Shown: in pieces, positions 35,229 to 44,798 of the stretch
How the letters are laid out: every line of letters starts with the position of its first letter
How positions within the stretch are numbered: position 1 is the first letter of the stretch
DNA from: Candidatus Thiovulum stygium
GTDB lineage: Bacteria > Campylobacterota > Campylobacteria > Campylobacterales > Thiovulaceae
Length of the DNA: 64,000 nt
Reading direction: 5' to 3'
Assembly: GCA_021582295.1 (NCBI GenBank)
Contig: CP091137.1
Location: 1,568,001-1,632,000, forward strand
Notes under the pieces: model-generated
Database searches by the model: none
Told to the model about the DNA's origin: nothing
What the model saw: the letters and a program-made list of their open reading frames with translations, nothing else
Made by a program: the position numbers and the translations under genes

Positions 35229-36086
35229 CTATTTATTAAAAGGATTAAAGCTTTTTATAAATCGTGAGATAAGTGCAATATGACTATCATTTTCGATTGG
35301 TCGAACTGTATCGATAACTGCGATTCCAACTCGAACTGTGAAAATTGCATTACCCATTCCACTTGCAACAGCTGATGACAATTTAGAAACTAAAGTTTGA
35401 CTTGTCAAAATAGAAATCGCATCAGCACTAATTTGCGAAACTCCAGCAAAAACAAGAGCTTCACCAATTTTTTTCATAATTACAAATTGACCAATCACAC
35501 CTGTTCTGAAACCATAAAGTTCAAAAAGTTCTCGAGCCATTCTCATATTTCGCCAAAACAAAAATAGCAAATCAAGAATTGCAACTGGTGAAACAGCAGA
35601 AACGACACCATTTTCTTTTGCATATTTAAATATAAGTTTTTCAGCTTCTATATCAATTGGAGTTAATATTTCTCGTGAAAGTGCTTCGATAATTTCACTA
35701 TGCTGAATATTGCCAAATTGAGTTCTAAATTTTTCAATTCCATTTATTGTTAATGGAGATTTATCATAATGTGTCATTAATAAATTAGCAAAATCAACTG
35801 TTTCATTTGTTGGTAATTTTTTTAAAATTGAACTTTTTTCACGAATTGCATCAACTCGACCCAATTTAAATATATATAAAAACTCTTTAAATATAAAAGA
35901 GCCTATAAAATAACTAACTGCTAAAAGTAAAGTTAAATAGCTATAACCTACTATTTCGCTTCGTTTAAAAATCTCATCGGCGAAAAATATTGCTTCAGCA
36001 ACAACACCAAAAAGAAAAAGAGCAATAAAAAGAACAATAAAAATTGAGAATTTTGAAACTCTTAAAGTTCCGATAGCTTCCATCAT
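35229..36086 (-). CDS. YcjF/DUF697-like inner-membrane protein
   Basis: Two membrane segments near the start (FSIFIVLFIALFLFGVVAEA, YLTLLLAVSYFIGSFIF) are followed by a cytoplasmic helical part and the typical DUF697 end: LLFLFWRNMRMARELFELYG, FRTGVIGQFVIMKKIGEALV, RVGIAVIDTVRPIENDS. Function of the family is unknown; members often accompany YcjX-type GTPases, none of which is seen here. 285 residues. Confidence 0.75.
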   Translation of the reverse strand: MMEAIGTLRVSKFSIFIVLFIALFLFGVVAEAIFFADEIFKRSEIVGYSYLTLLLAVSYFIGSFIFKEFLYIFKLGRVDAIREKSSILKKLPTNETVDFANLLMTHYDKSPLTINGIEKFRTQFGNIQHSEIIEALSREILTPIDIEAEKLIFKYAKENGVVSAVSPVAILDLLFLFWRNMRMARELFELYGFRTGVIGQFVIMKKIGEALVFAGVSQISADAISILTSQTLVSKLSSAVASGMGNAIFTVRVGIAVIDTVRPIENDSHIALISRFIKSFNPFNK

Positions 36087-36103
36087 AAGTAGCCTCCTGT
36101 TTA

Positions 36104-36733
36104 TTATTTTTGAATTTCTGTATAAGGTCGAACTAGAGATTTTTCAATCTTTTGAAGTTTGTAAATATTTAGATTAAAAGTTGCTCGTTCGCCACCTCTA
36201 TCAGATTCTATCACTATTGGGAAATCAATATCAAATTTAGCACCATATTCGTCACTTCGTTTCATTAAATCAGAAATATGTTGTAGTGTAGAATTTGATG
36301 AGGTAGTTGCAACTTTATAAATACTCTTGATTAAATTAACATTTTCTTTATGTTCATCAGTAACTAAAGATATATTTTCTATAAAAGGATTTTCATCTTT
36401 TAATGTAGATATATCTTTAGGCGTTCTTAAAGTTTCAAAAAGTTCATGATGATCTTTTTCAAGTTTTGCTAAATCACTATTTTTAGTTTCATAAACAGTT
36501 GTAGCTTTATATAAATCTTTTTCATATATTTTAGCATTCATTTTTAAATGTTTATACTCTTGTCCAAAAGATAAAACAAAAACTACAATAAAAATTATTA
36601 ATATTGGAACTGTAATTCCACTAATAATTAAAACATGTTTTAACGAATTGCCTTTATGCGATTTGGTGAAATTGCTGATAGCTTCGGCTTGATTAAATTC
36701 AATTTTTGGTGATGATATAGAAGTAGAAAACAT
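36104..36733 (-). CDS. Hypothetical single-span membrane protein
   Basis: Cytoplasmic N-terminus of about 34 residues, one membrane segment (VLIISGITVPILIIFIVVFV), then a coiled coil (YETKNSDLAKLEKDHHELFE) and an extracytoplasmic domain. No family recognised. Its stop and start touch its neighbours (17 bases to DUF697, 1-base overlap with cysS). A partner role with the DUF697 protein in the envelope is possible but unproven. The motif at 36297 encodes TSS. Confidence 0.6.
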   Translation of the reverse strand: MFSTSISSPKIEFNQAEAISNFTKSHKGNSLKHVLIISGITVPILIIFIVVFVLSFGQEYKHLKMNAKIYEKDLYKATTVYETKNSDLAKLEKDHHELFETLRTPKDISTLKDENPFIENISLVTDEHKENVNLIKSIYKVATTSSNSTLQHISDLMKRSDEYGAKFDIDFPIVIESDRGGERATFNLNIYKLQKIEKSLVRPYTEIQK

Positions 36734-38133
36734 TATTCAATTCGCTCCCATTCAGTTCCATTTATTGAATCCATAATAGCTATATTCATAGAATTTAATT
36801 CTGTTCTAATTTCATCAGCTAGTTTAAAATTCTTAATCTGTTTAGCTTTGATTCTATTAGCAATTAAATTTTCAATATCAATTCGTTCATCTGAACTTAA
36901 ACCAAATTTGAAATATTCAACCTCATCACTTCCGCCTATACCTAATAAATCGTTAATAAATATAATAGAATTTGAAATATTAGAATCTTTTATCTTTTTA
37001 TCTAATTTGTCATTAGCTTCAGATATAAATTTATCAAGTTCAGCTAAAGTTTGAGATATATTTAAGTCATCATTCAAACTACTTAATAATTTATCTCTAA
37101 AAATTATATCAGTGTCAGAACTAATTTTAACTCTCTTTTTTAAGCGATAAAGTTTATCAAGTCTTCGTTTAGAAACAATTAAATCATCTTCCGAGAAATT
37201 AAAATCAGATCGATAATGAGTTGATAACAGATAAAATCTAATAACTTCACCAGAATATTTTTGCAAAATATCTTTTATAAAAAAGCTATTACCAAGAGAT
37301 TTGCTCATTTTCTCATTATTAATTTTGACAAAACCATTATGTAGCCAATATTTAGCAAGTTCAATACCAGTTGCACAACGACTTTGACTAGCCTCATTTT
37401 CGTGATGTGGAAATAGCAAATCAGCACCGCCACAATGAATATCTATCGAGTAAGCTTTATCTTGATGAGCCAAATGTTTATTAATCATTGCAGAACATTC
37501 AATATGCCATCCTGGACGACCTGAACCAATAGAGCTATCGAAACTTACAAGGTCACCATTTTGAGAAGCTTTCCAAAGAACAAAATCAGAAGAGTTTCTC
37601 TTTTCTTCTTCGTTTTTAGTTAAGCGACTCTCTCGTTCCTCATTTTTTTGATTTCTATGAGATAGCGATAAATATTCTGAATCTCGAGAAGTATCAAAAT
37701 ATACATCACCTGATGAGGTTCGATAAGCATAATTTTTTATTAAAAGTTCATTAACCATTTGAGCAATCTCATTTATAGTTTCTGTAGCTTTTGGTTTAAT
37801 ATCTGGATCTAATATATTTAAAGCTCTCATATCAGATTCGTAAGATTTTATATATTTGTTTGTAATCTCTGATAAAGTTTCACCAGTTTGAGCCATTTTG
37901 TTTATGATTTTGTCATCAATGTCAGTATAGTTTCTAGCAAATGTAACTTTATATCCATTAGCTAATAAAACTCTTCTTAATAAATCAAATGAGATTGAAC
38001 TTCTTGCATGACCTAAATGTGCATTATCATAAACAGTTGGTCCACAGACATAAATCTTTACTTCGTTATCAATAGGGATAAATTCAACTTTATCCCGTTT
38101 AACAGAATCAAAAAGTTCTATTTTATTCTTCAT
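36733..38133 (-). CDS. cysS: Cysteinyl-tRNA synthetase
   Basis: A class I synthetase of 466 residues. The first zinc cysteine and HIGH motif lie in IYVCGPTVYDNAHLGHARSS, the second zinc region in RPGWHIECSAMINKHL with HHENEASQSRC, and the KMSKS loop in NNEKMSKSLGNSFF. Charges tRNA-Cys. It carries two motif copies (36920 read as DEV, 37712 read as TSS) and is intact despite many A/T runs. Confidence 0.97.
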   Translation of the reverse strand: MKNKIELFDSVKRDKVEFIPIDNEVKIYVCGPTVYDNAHLGHARSSISFDLLRRVLLANGYKVTFARNYTDIDDKIINKMAQTGETLSEITNKYIKSYESDMRALNILDPDIKPKATETINEIAQMVNELLIKNYAYRTSSGDVYFDTSRDSEYLSLSHRNQKNEERESRLTKNEEEKRNSSDFVLWKASQNGDLVSFDSSIGSGRPGWHIECSAMINKHLAHQDKAYSIDIHCGGADLLFPHHENEASQSRCATGIELAKYWLHNGFVKINNEKMSKSLGNSFFIKDILQKYSGEVIRFYLLSTHYRSDFNFSEDDLIVSKRRLDKLYRLKKRVKISSDTDIIFRDKLLSSLNDDLNISQTLAELDKFISEANDKLDKKIKDSNISNSIIFINDLLGIGGSDEVEYFKFGLSSDERIDIENLIANRIKAKQIKNFKLADEIRTELNSMNIAIMDSINGTEWERIE

Positions 38134-38147
38134 TTATGTTTAAACTT

Positions 38148-39566
38148 CTATTTTATTAACGAAATATTTATTTCAGTTATATTATTTTCAGCTAATCGAG
38201 TACCATTTAAATCTTCAATATATTTAAATAGAGTGAAACTACAAACATAACTCATATTATCTTCGAGTTCATGAACATATTGAAAATGTTTAGGATTTTG
38301 ATTAGAAATATTAAAATCGATATAACCAGAAACTCTTGAATCGTTACATTCGAGCCAAACAGTTGAACTATTAATTGTCGCTGGATTCATTCCAAGTGAG
38401 AAATTAAAATCTATAGATTTATTATCTTCATACAAATAAACAGCTGTAACTTTTGGTTTTGTTGGTTGAACAGCAACTCCAAGTTTGCAGAAAGAATAAT
38501 TTTTAGCTGAACTAGTTTCACTTGAAAGATTTACATCAATAATATTATTAAGATTGTAATCTATAAAAGATGTAACTTTTATAGCACCATTTGAACATTG
38601 AGAATCGTTAATATCAGTAAAAATAGTTGTCTCTTTTGGAATTTGAACTGAAAGTTGGCTACCAACAACTGTTAAATTTCCATCTGATGTTTTTCCGAGA
38701 GCAACACTTTCAAGTGAAGCAGGTTGGCAAACAGGATATTTTGTTCCATTAATGTCAATAATAAAATATCCTTTTGTGCTACCAACAGAACCGCAACTTT
38801 CCGAAACTTGAGATGAGTTCATATCAAGAACAATAGGACTTTCGCCATTACAAATAGAAGTGGTTTTATTATCTTCTTCAGTAATTGAAAAACCGCCAGT
38901 TTCATTGCATTCGTTGCTCTTATTGGCTTCTAAAACTTTAATAATTGGTGAAAAGCCATCTTTAATAGTAATTGTATCTTGATGAGTGCCACTAATGACA
39001 GTAAAAGTATTAGTTGCATCATTCAATTGAAAATATAGATCTTTACTATTACATAATATTGAATATTTATAAATTTCATCAACAACATCTTTAGATTTTG
39101 TCCCTTCAACTAAATATTTATTGGTTCCTTCAATATTAGCAATCATAAGTTTGCCATCGCCATCACCATCATAGCCATGAACAAGAACAGCACCGCCATT
39201 AGCACCACATTTTGATTCTAATTCAGTTTGATATTCATCTTTTGATAAATTTGAATTTAAAACATCTGTAACAATAGAATCTTGACCGTTACAAACAAGT
39301 TGCGAAGTATTTAAATCAACCTCATCGCGATTTTCAAGATCAAGTTGATTATTGCCATTTAAGTCTGTGCCTTTTAAAATAGCCAAACCACCACCAATTC
39401 CACATTCTTTTTTTATAAATTCGACAGTTTCATTACTGTCAGTATATTTATTATCAACGATTCGTATAAGCTGTGAATTACTTCCTTGAATATTGCTACT
39501 TGATTCGCCACAACCAAGAATCATAATGGGAATAGATAAAAGAGGTAAGTATAATTTCTCTTTCAT
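38148..39566 (-). CDS. Large lipoprotein with repeated C..G domains
   Basis: MKEKLYLPLLSIPIMILGCG is a lipoprotein signal with the lipobox ending at Cys; the ATG at 39566 is preferred over 39578 for this reason. The body has four or so repeats of the kind KKECGIGGGLAILKGTDLNG, NNQLDLENRDEV, QLVCNGQDS, i.e. paired cysteines round a calcium-loop-like DxNxN segment. It ends in an Ig-like domain (SIDFNFSLGMNPATINSSTV) of the SbsA type. Probably a surface or periplasmic binding protein; ligand unknown. Confidence 0.7.
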   Translation of the reverse strand: MKEKLYLPLLSIPIMILGCGESSSNIQGSNSQLIRIVDNKYTDSNETVEFIKKECGIGGGLAILKGTDLNGNNQLDLENRDEVDLNTSQLVCNGQDSIVTDVLNSNLSKDEYQTELESKCGANGGAVLVHGYDGDGDGKLMIANIEGTNKYLVEGTKSKDVVDEIYKYSILCNSKDLYFQLNDATNTFTVISGTHQDTITIKDGFSPIIKVLEANKSNECNETGGFSITEEDNKTTSICNGESPIVLDMNSSQVSESCGSVGSTKGYFIIDINGTKYPVCQPASLESVALGKTSDGNLTVVGSQLSVQIPKETTIFTDINDSQCSNGAIKVTSFIDYNLNNIIDVNLSSETSSAKNYSFCKLGVAVQPTKPKVTAVYLYEDNKSIDFNFSLGMNPATINSSTVWLECNDSRVSGYIDFNISNQNPKHFQYVHELEDNMSYVCSFTLFKYIEDLNGTRLAENNITEINISLIK

Positions 39567-39748
39567 AATTATTTGCACATATATAAAATAATTTTATATA
39601 TTAATAGTGCTATCTCCTTTCATAAAATTAAAAAAATATGAGATTAAAAAATGGAAAATTCCAATTTATAAAGAGATCGGTAAAAATAGTTGAGTTATTG
39701 AAAGTTAAATTTAAGGTGAAAAAGTAAAAAAAATAGTAAAAATAATTA

Positions 39749-39768
39749 CCAGAGAAGAGTTTCTCTGG
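39749..39768 (-). terminator. Terminator of the ferredoxin gene
   Basis: CCAGAGAA at 39749-39756 pairs with TTCTCTGG at 39761-39768. On the minus strand it is followed by a T-rich tract (TTATTTTTACTATTTTTTTT), 40 bases past the ferredoxin stop. Confidence 0.75.
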
Positions 39769-39810
39769 CAACTTAACTTAAAGAGTTAGAAACAAAAAAA
39801 ATATTAAATA

Positions 39811-40098
39811 TTAATCTTGAACTATTGGAGCTTTTTTAGATCTAGCATCAGAAGAAATATTATCTCTATGTTTTGGAGAAGCATCAACTTCAGACCAAAC
39901 TATACAACCTTCAGTTGGACAAGCTGTTGCACAAGCTGGAACATCGTGATGTCCTACACATTCAACACATTTATTGCTATGAACAAAATGATATTCTTGA
40001 CCAGATGGATTCTCATCTTCATCAACAATTGCTTCAACTGGACATTCGTCTACACAAGCTCCACAATTAATACATGTATCTGTGATAAATACTGCCAT
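39811..40098 (-). CDS. 2[4Fe-4S] ferredoxin (YfhL type)
   Basis: A 95-residue protein with CINCGACVDECP (Cx2Cx2Cx3C) and CVECVGHHDVPACATACP (Cx2Cx8Cx3C); the longer second loop is typical of Alvin/YfhL-type ferredoxins. It carries electrons at low potential in the cytoplasm. Single-gene unit: a terminator follows at 39749 and a 16-bp palindrome sits in the upstream region (40133-40148). Confidence 0.95.
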   Translation of the reverse strand: MAVFITDTCINCGACVDECPVEAIVDEDENPSGQEYHFVHSNKCVECVGHHDVPACATACPTEGCIVWSEVDASPKHRDNISSDARSKKAPIVQD

Positions 40099-40421
40099 TT
40101 TAAAATCCGATCTATTTTCTTAATTCTTAAGGATGATTAATTAATCATTAACTACGAGTTTTTAACTCGGGGAAATCTCCCAAAGCTTAAGATTTTTACA
40201 TCAAAAGCACCTTTTAACTTAAATTTATTTATTGGTTCTCAATAATAAATTTATACTTTTAAGTAGTTTAATGACTTTGCTAAAGTATAATATACATATA
40301 TTCGAAGTCATCAACTTTTAAATTTTTGGTTTGTCGTATTTTATCAAAAAATTAAATTAAGTAAAGAAACTCTACCTAAAAAGCAAATGATATAATTTCC
40401 AAAACATGTTAGGAGCTATTT
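40099..40421. other. Divergent promoter region between ferredoxin and flgI
   Basis: No gene. It holds a perfect palindrome ATGATTAATTAATCAT (40133-40148) on the ferredoxin side, a small hairpin CGAG-n6-CTCG near 40155, and on the flgI side TATAAT at 40391-40396 and AGGAG at 40411-40415, just before the TTG start at 40422. No sigma-54 box was seen. Confidence 0.6.
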
Positions 40422-41477
40422 TTGAAAAAATATCTCATTTTTTTATCACTTATATCTGAATTAATATATTCTGCAAAAATTAATGAAATCGCTGAAGTTG
40501 TTGGAGTTAGAGATAATCAATTAATTGGTTATGGTCTTGTTGTTGGTTTAAGAGGAACAGGCGACAGTTCTTCCGCTTTTTACACATATCAATCTATTTC
40601 AAATATGTTACAACTAATGAATATAAAAATTGAACCTTCGGCTATTAAATCTAAAAATGTGGCTTCAGTTATGGTTACTGCAAAATTGCCATCTTTTACT
40701 CGTCAAGGCGATAAAATTTCTGTAACTGTATCTTCAATTGGTGATGCAAAATCTCTTGAAGGTGGAACATTAATTATGACACCATTAAAAGGTGTTGATG
40801 GCACAATTTATGCTCTTGCTCAAGGTGGAGTTAGTGTTGGAGGCTTACCGGGACAATCTGAAGTTGAAAATCATATTACAGCCGGAACTGTTCCAAATGG
40901 CGGAACTGTTGAACGAGAACTACCTTACGATTTATATTCTCAAGATAATATTAAATTATCTTTAAAAGAGCCTAGTTTTGCAAATGCCATTTCTAGTGAA
41001 AAAAGTATAAATGAATCATTTAAAAATAGCAAAATCATTGTTGCAACAGCTGTTGATTCAAAAACTATCTCTTTGAAAAAACCAGCTGATTTAAGTATGA
41101 TTCAGTTTTTAGCTCAAATAGAAAATATAGATATAAATTTTAAAGCAAAAAGCAAAATTGTTATTAATGAACGAACTGGAACTATTGTTTCAGGTGTTGA
41201 TATCGAAGTTTCACCAGTTATGATAACTCAAGGCAAAATTACAATTAAAATTGGTTCTTCTGATAAATTACCAAAAGGTGAAAATATTCAAACTTTAGAA
41301 AATGAAGTTTCGATAGACGAAGATAATAATAAAATAACAACAAATAGCAAAAATAATAATATAGCTAATATAACTCGTTCGCTTAAAAAACTTGGTGCTA
41401 CACCTGGAGATATTATTTCGATTCTTCAAGCTATGAAACAAGCTGGAGCAATCCAAGCTGATATTGAACTTATATAA
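40422..41477 (+). CDS. flgI: Flagellar P-ring protein
   Basis: The 351-residue product has a short signal peptide (KKYLIFLSLISELIYSAKIN) and the FlgI body: EVVGVRDNQLIGYGLVVGLR, GTGDSS, KNVASVMVTAKLPSFTRQGD and ALAQGGVSVGG. It forms the peptidoglycan-level ring around the flagellar rod. TTG start chosen for the signal peptide and for AGGAG six bases upstream. It begins a ten-gene plus-strand run. Confidence 0.96.
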   Translation: MKKYLIFLSLISELIYSAKINEIAEVVGVRDNQLIGYGLVVGLRGTGDSSSAFYTYQSISNMLQLMNIKIEPSAIKSKNVASVMVTAKLPSFTRQGDKISVTVSSIGDAKSLEGGTLIMTPLKGVDGTIYALAQGGVSVGGLPGQSEVENHITAGTVPNGGTVERELPYDLYSQDNIKLSLKEPSFANAISSEKSINESFKNSKIIVATAVDSKTISLKKPADLSMIQFLAQIENIDINFKAKSKIVINERTGTIVSGVDIEVSPVMITQGKITIKIGSSDKLPKGENIQTLENEVSIDEDNNKITTNSKNNNIANITRSLKKLGATPGDIISILQAMKQAGAIQADIELI

Positions 41478-41492
41478 AAAAGGCAATAAATT

Positions 41493-42065
41493 ATGTTTAA
41501 TAACTTAAATAATTTTAATACTGATGTAACAATGCTCAAATTAAAAAATGAGCAATATCAAAATAATTTATCTAAAATAAAAGATTCTGAACTTCGCGAA
41601 CAAACCGATCAATTTGAAGCTCTAATCGTTAAAACTTTACTTGATGTTTCGATGGAAGATAGTAATGAACTTTTTGGTGATGAAGCTGGAAATAAAATTT
41701 ATCAATCAATGTATCGCGATGAACTTAGTAAATTATCAGTTGGAAGTTTTGGCATTAGCAATACTTTGTTTAATTTTCTAAAACGAGAACAAGATAATTC
41801 GCCTGTTGCTGAAACAGTTACAAATAAAACTGATGACGAAGAAAATAGCGATCAAAAAGAGTTGGAACGAACATTTTTTCCAACTTCTCCTTTTAATAAA
41901 CAAACTCAACAAACTCAAACTGATATATCTAATAATATTAATAATATAGATAAAATTGAAGTTGAACAAGAACAACAACCTAAAATAAAACCAGCAAAAA
42001 TAAAATCAGCTTTACAATCTTATTTATATGATGGTATTGAATTAGAAATTATTGATAAAAAATAG
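41493..42065 (+). CDS. flgJ: Rod-binding protein (FlgJ N-terminal domain type)
   Basis: Residues ~35-100 match the rod-binding domain: REQTDQFEALIVKTLLDVSM, GDEAGNKIYQSMYRDELSKL. No muramidase domain is attached; the rest is a Q/N/E-rich linker. In Campylobacterota FlgJ usually lacks the hydrolase, so the Bax-like enzyme at 22809 or another lytic enzyme may do the cutting. It follows flgI by 15 bases. Confidence 0.85.
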   Translation: MFNNLNNFNTDVTMLKLKNEQYQNNLSKIKDSELREQTDQFEALIVKTLLDVSMEDSNELFGDEAGNKIYQSMYRDELSKLSVGSFGISNTLFNFLKREQDNSPVAETVTNKTDDEENSDQKELERTFFPTSPFNKQTQQTQTDISNNINNIDKIEVEQEQQPKIKPAKIKSALQSYLYDGIELEIIDKK

Positions 42066-42075
42066 GTCTTAGTTT

Positions 42076-42417
42076 ATGAAAAAAATGAGTATTATAATAG
42101 AAAATTTTAAGTTTCAAACGATTATTGGTATATTAGATTTTGAAAGAATTAATTCTCAAGAAATTATTGTTTTTTTACAGGCAGATTATAAATTTGATAT
42201 TAAAAATAGAACTTTTATTGATTATGCAATAATTTATAAATTAATTAAAGATAGCATGATTAATATGAAATTTAAACTTATAGAAGAAGCACTTATATAT
42301 TTATTTGATTTAATTAGTCAAAAATATAATTTTAATTATTTAAAAATTAAAATTACAAAACCATCTATTTTATTAAATGCAGAGGTTTCCGTTGAAATGG
42401 AGGAAAATTTTGCTTAA
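42076..42417 (+). CDS. folB: Dihydroneopterin aldolase
   Basis: A 113-residue protein with the T-fold pattern IIENFKFQTIIGILDFERIN, SQEIIVFLQADY, then IDYAIIYKLIKDSM and YLKIKITKPSILLNAEVSVE. It cleaves dihydroneopterin in folate synthesis. It sits inside a flagellar/envelope gene run. The next gene's frame overlaps its end. Confidence 0.88.
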   Translation: MKKMSIIIENFKFQTIIGILDFERINSQEIIVFLQADYKFDIKNRTFIDYAIIYKLIKDSMINMKFKLIEEALIYLFDLISQKYNFNYLKIKITKPSILLNAEVSVEMEENFA

Positions 42418-44005
42418 AAACAAAAGCAAGATTTTTGAATGGTTTTCTAAATTCTCTTTTAAAAATAAAGGTAATTTTAATGTTTCTATTTATAATCCAT
42501 ATGCTCCATATTTATATAGAGTTGATAATATCGGAGATTCAACCACTTTTACTCCAGTTCCAAGCAAATTTCAAAAACGGGAACGAAACAGAAAAGTTTT
42601 TTCGTTTGTAGCTAATACAGATTTTACTTTTGATACGATTGATATTAGTAAAAATATTCCTACCGATGAGGTCGAAGATGCTTTATATAGTATAATATAT
42701 GAAGAATTAGATAATTCTATTAGATATTATATTATCTTTGATGAAATTAAGAAAAATGAAGATGATAAAAGCGAATTTAGAACTTTTAATATTTTCATTA
42801 TAGATCCAAATATTGCTCAATATTTATCTTCAATTATTACAAGATCTATTAAATATATTGATAGAATATATCCTTTACCTCTTTTATTCAAAACTATTTA
42901 TAAATTTTCAGCTATTCTTGATAGAACAGAATGTTTTATTTATACATATCGAGATGGAACATCTTTTAATCTTTTTATAAATGGAGAACTACTTTATACA
43001 AAAGCTTTAACTTTTTCAACTATGCTATTTTTTGAAAAATTTACAGAAATATTAGAAGAAAATTTAGAATATTCTGAATTTTGTAAAATAATTACAATTG
43101 AAGATATTTTACTTTCAAATAAAAGATATCGTTCAGCTTTAACAAAATCACTAAATCTGATATTTGATGAAATTTATGACATTATTAATTATATAAAACG
43201 AAATTTTTCTATTGATAAAATTGATAATTTATATTATTCATCTAATATTGGAAATATTTTAGGAATGGCTGAATATTCGAGAACGATTATTGCTGAACAT
43301 TCGTTTAACGGTTTTTTAAATGAATTTTCAGTTAAATTTCCTGATGGACTTGATGAAATTCACTATCTTATTTATTTAACTTATCAATTAAATAGTTCTA
43401 AAACTATATATTTAACATTTTTAAAACCGCCTCTGCCATTATTCGAAAGACCAAGTGGGAAATTAATTTTTACAACATCAGCTTCTATGTTTATTTCTAT
43501 TTTATATCCATGGTATAACTATCATACGGCACATTTTTTAAATATCGAAATTGAGAAAAAACGAAATTCTATTATTAATTTAAAAGAACAATATAATCAA
43601 AAGAAGAGCGAATTATCAAATATTGAGATTGAACTTTCTAAAATCAAGGATAACTTTATCGTTCAGAAAAATAAATTTGACGATAATTTTCAACTTTTAA
43701 ATCATATTTATAAAAAAAGAATCGAATATACAATGAAAGGTGGAGAAATTTTGAAAATTACAGAAAAATTAAATTCTCATAATGTTTTAGTATCTTCGAT
43801 TCAATATATAAAAAACCCTGATAATAAAAACTATTTTTATTTTGAACTAGTTGCTAATGAAGACGCTTATATAACTGCTCTTTTAAAAGATTTAATAAAA
43901 GAACGAGAAATTTATACAGATCAAATAGAATTTGACACAAATGTTGATCATTACAGAGCAAAATTAAAAATTTTAGATTTTAATAATATTGGAGTATCAA
44001 AGTAG
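42377..44005 (+). CDS. PilM/PilN- or GspL-like bitopic membrane protein
   Basis: 542 residues. The N-terminal ~340 are soluble with actin-like-fold features (DRTECFIYTYRDGTSFNLFI, then NGELLYTKALTFST). One membrane segment follows (LIFTTSASMFISILYPW), then a long coiled coil (KEQYNQKKSELSNIEIELSK) and a small C-terminal alpha/beta domain. That is the plan of a PilM-PilN fusion or GspL, i.e. an inner-membrane platform part of a pilus, secretion or DNA-uptake machine. The start may be the TTG near 42412 rather than 42377. The call rests on architecture only. Confidence 0.5.
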   Translation: MQRFPLKWRKILLKNKSKIFEWFSKFSFKNKGNFNVSIYNPYAPYLYRVDNIGDSTTFTPVPSKFQKRERNRKVFSFVANTDFTFDTIDISKNIPTDEVEDALYSIIYEELDNSIRYYIIFDEIKKNEDDKSEFRTFNIFIIDPNIAQYLSSIITRSIKYIDRIYPLPLLFKTIYKFSAILDRTECFIYTYRDGTSFNLFINGELLYTKALTFSTMLFFEKFTEILEENLEYSEFCKIITIEDILLSNKRYRSALTKSLNLIFDEIYDIINYIKRNFSIDKIDNLYYSSNIGNILGMAEYSRTIIAEHSFNGFLNEFSVKFPDGLDEIHYLIYLTYQLNSSKTIYLTFLKPPLPLFERPSGKLIFTTSASMFISILYPWYNYHTAHFLNIEIEKKRNSIINLKEQYNQKKSELSNIEIELSKIKDNFIVQKNKFDDNFQLLNHIYKKRIEYTMKGGEILKITEKLNSHNVLVSSIQYIKNPDNKNYFYFELVANEDAYITALLKDLIKEREIYTDQIEFDTNVDHYRAKLKILDFNNIGVSK

Positions 44006-44796
44006 TGAATAAAATTTTTGAATTCATTGGTAGTCCAATTGTTCATCTTTTTAAAATAATCCCAGAAGTTGGACAATTTGTAATTTTTTATTTTAAACTT
44101 TTACCATTAATTATAATTCCACCTTATAGATTACGAGATATTTTAAAACAAATTGAAATAATTGGAGTCAAATCGTGGGGAGTAATAGCTTTAACAGCTA
44201 TTTTTACGGGAATGATTGAGTCGATTCAACTTTATGCTGGTTTTAAACAGTTTGGAGCTGAAAATTTTATGGGTTATACAATTTTTGTTTCGATAACAAA
44301 AGAGCTTGGACCAGTTTTTGCAACTCTAATGGTTATAAGTAGAGCAATATCTGCGATGACTGCTGAACTTGGAACAATGCGAGTTACAGAACAGATCGAT
44401 GCTATTGATATTTTAGGAGTTGATTCAAGAAGATATTTAATAACTCCAAGAATTTTAGCGACAACTATAGCTTTACCAATGTTAGTAGTATTATTTGATT
44501 TTTTGGCAAATCTTAGTGCTTTTTTAATATCTTCAGAACTTTTAGGCTTAAATCCAACAATTTATCAGAATATTATTCAGAAACTTATATCTTTTAGTGA
44601 TATTTATACTGGGATTATTAAATCTGTTGCTTTTGGTTTTGTTATTTCTTCAATAGGTACATATGTAGGTTATTTTACTGAAGGTGGAGCAAAAGGTGTA
44701 GGTGAAAGCACAACAAAAGCAGTTGTATATTCATCAGTATCTATTTTTGCTGTAAATTATATATTTTCAGTTATTTTCTTTTTGCTTGGTTATTAA
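44005..44796 (+). CDS. mlaE: MlaE-family ABC permease
   Basis: A 263-residue permease with TAIFTGMIESIQLYAGFKQF, KELGPVFATLMVISRAISAM, TAELGTMRVTEQIDAIDILG, VDSRRYLITPRIL: the MlaE signature of phospholipid/lipid asymmetry transporters. GTG start overlapping the upstream stop. The expected MlaF ATPase and MlaD genes do not follow; instead a peptide-type double ATPase comes next. Confidence 0.93.
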   Translation: MNKIFEFIGSPIVHLFKIIPEVGQFVIFYFKLLPLIIIPPYRLRDILKQIEIIGVKSWGVIALTAIFTGMIESIQLYAGFKQFGAENFMGYTIFVSITKELGPVFATLMVISRAISAMTAELGTMRVTEQIDAIDILGVDSRRYLITPRILATTIALPMLVVLFDFLANLSAFLISSELLGLNPTIYQNIIQKLISFSDIYTGIIKSVAFGFVISSIGTYVGYFTEGGAKGVGESTTKAVVYSSVSIFAVNYIFSVIFFLLGY

Positions 44797-44798
44797 TT

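Noticed and set aside
39817-40140. Plus-strand frame over the ferredoxin gene
   Set aside because: Shadow of the cysteine-rich minus-strand gene; no motif of its own.
40150-40185. Short hairpins as a riboswitch
   Set aside because: Too small and without a recognisable aptamer core.
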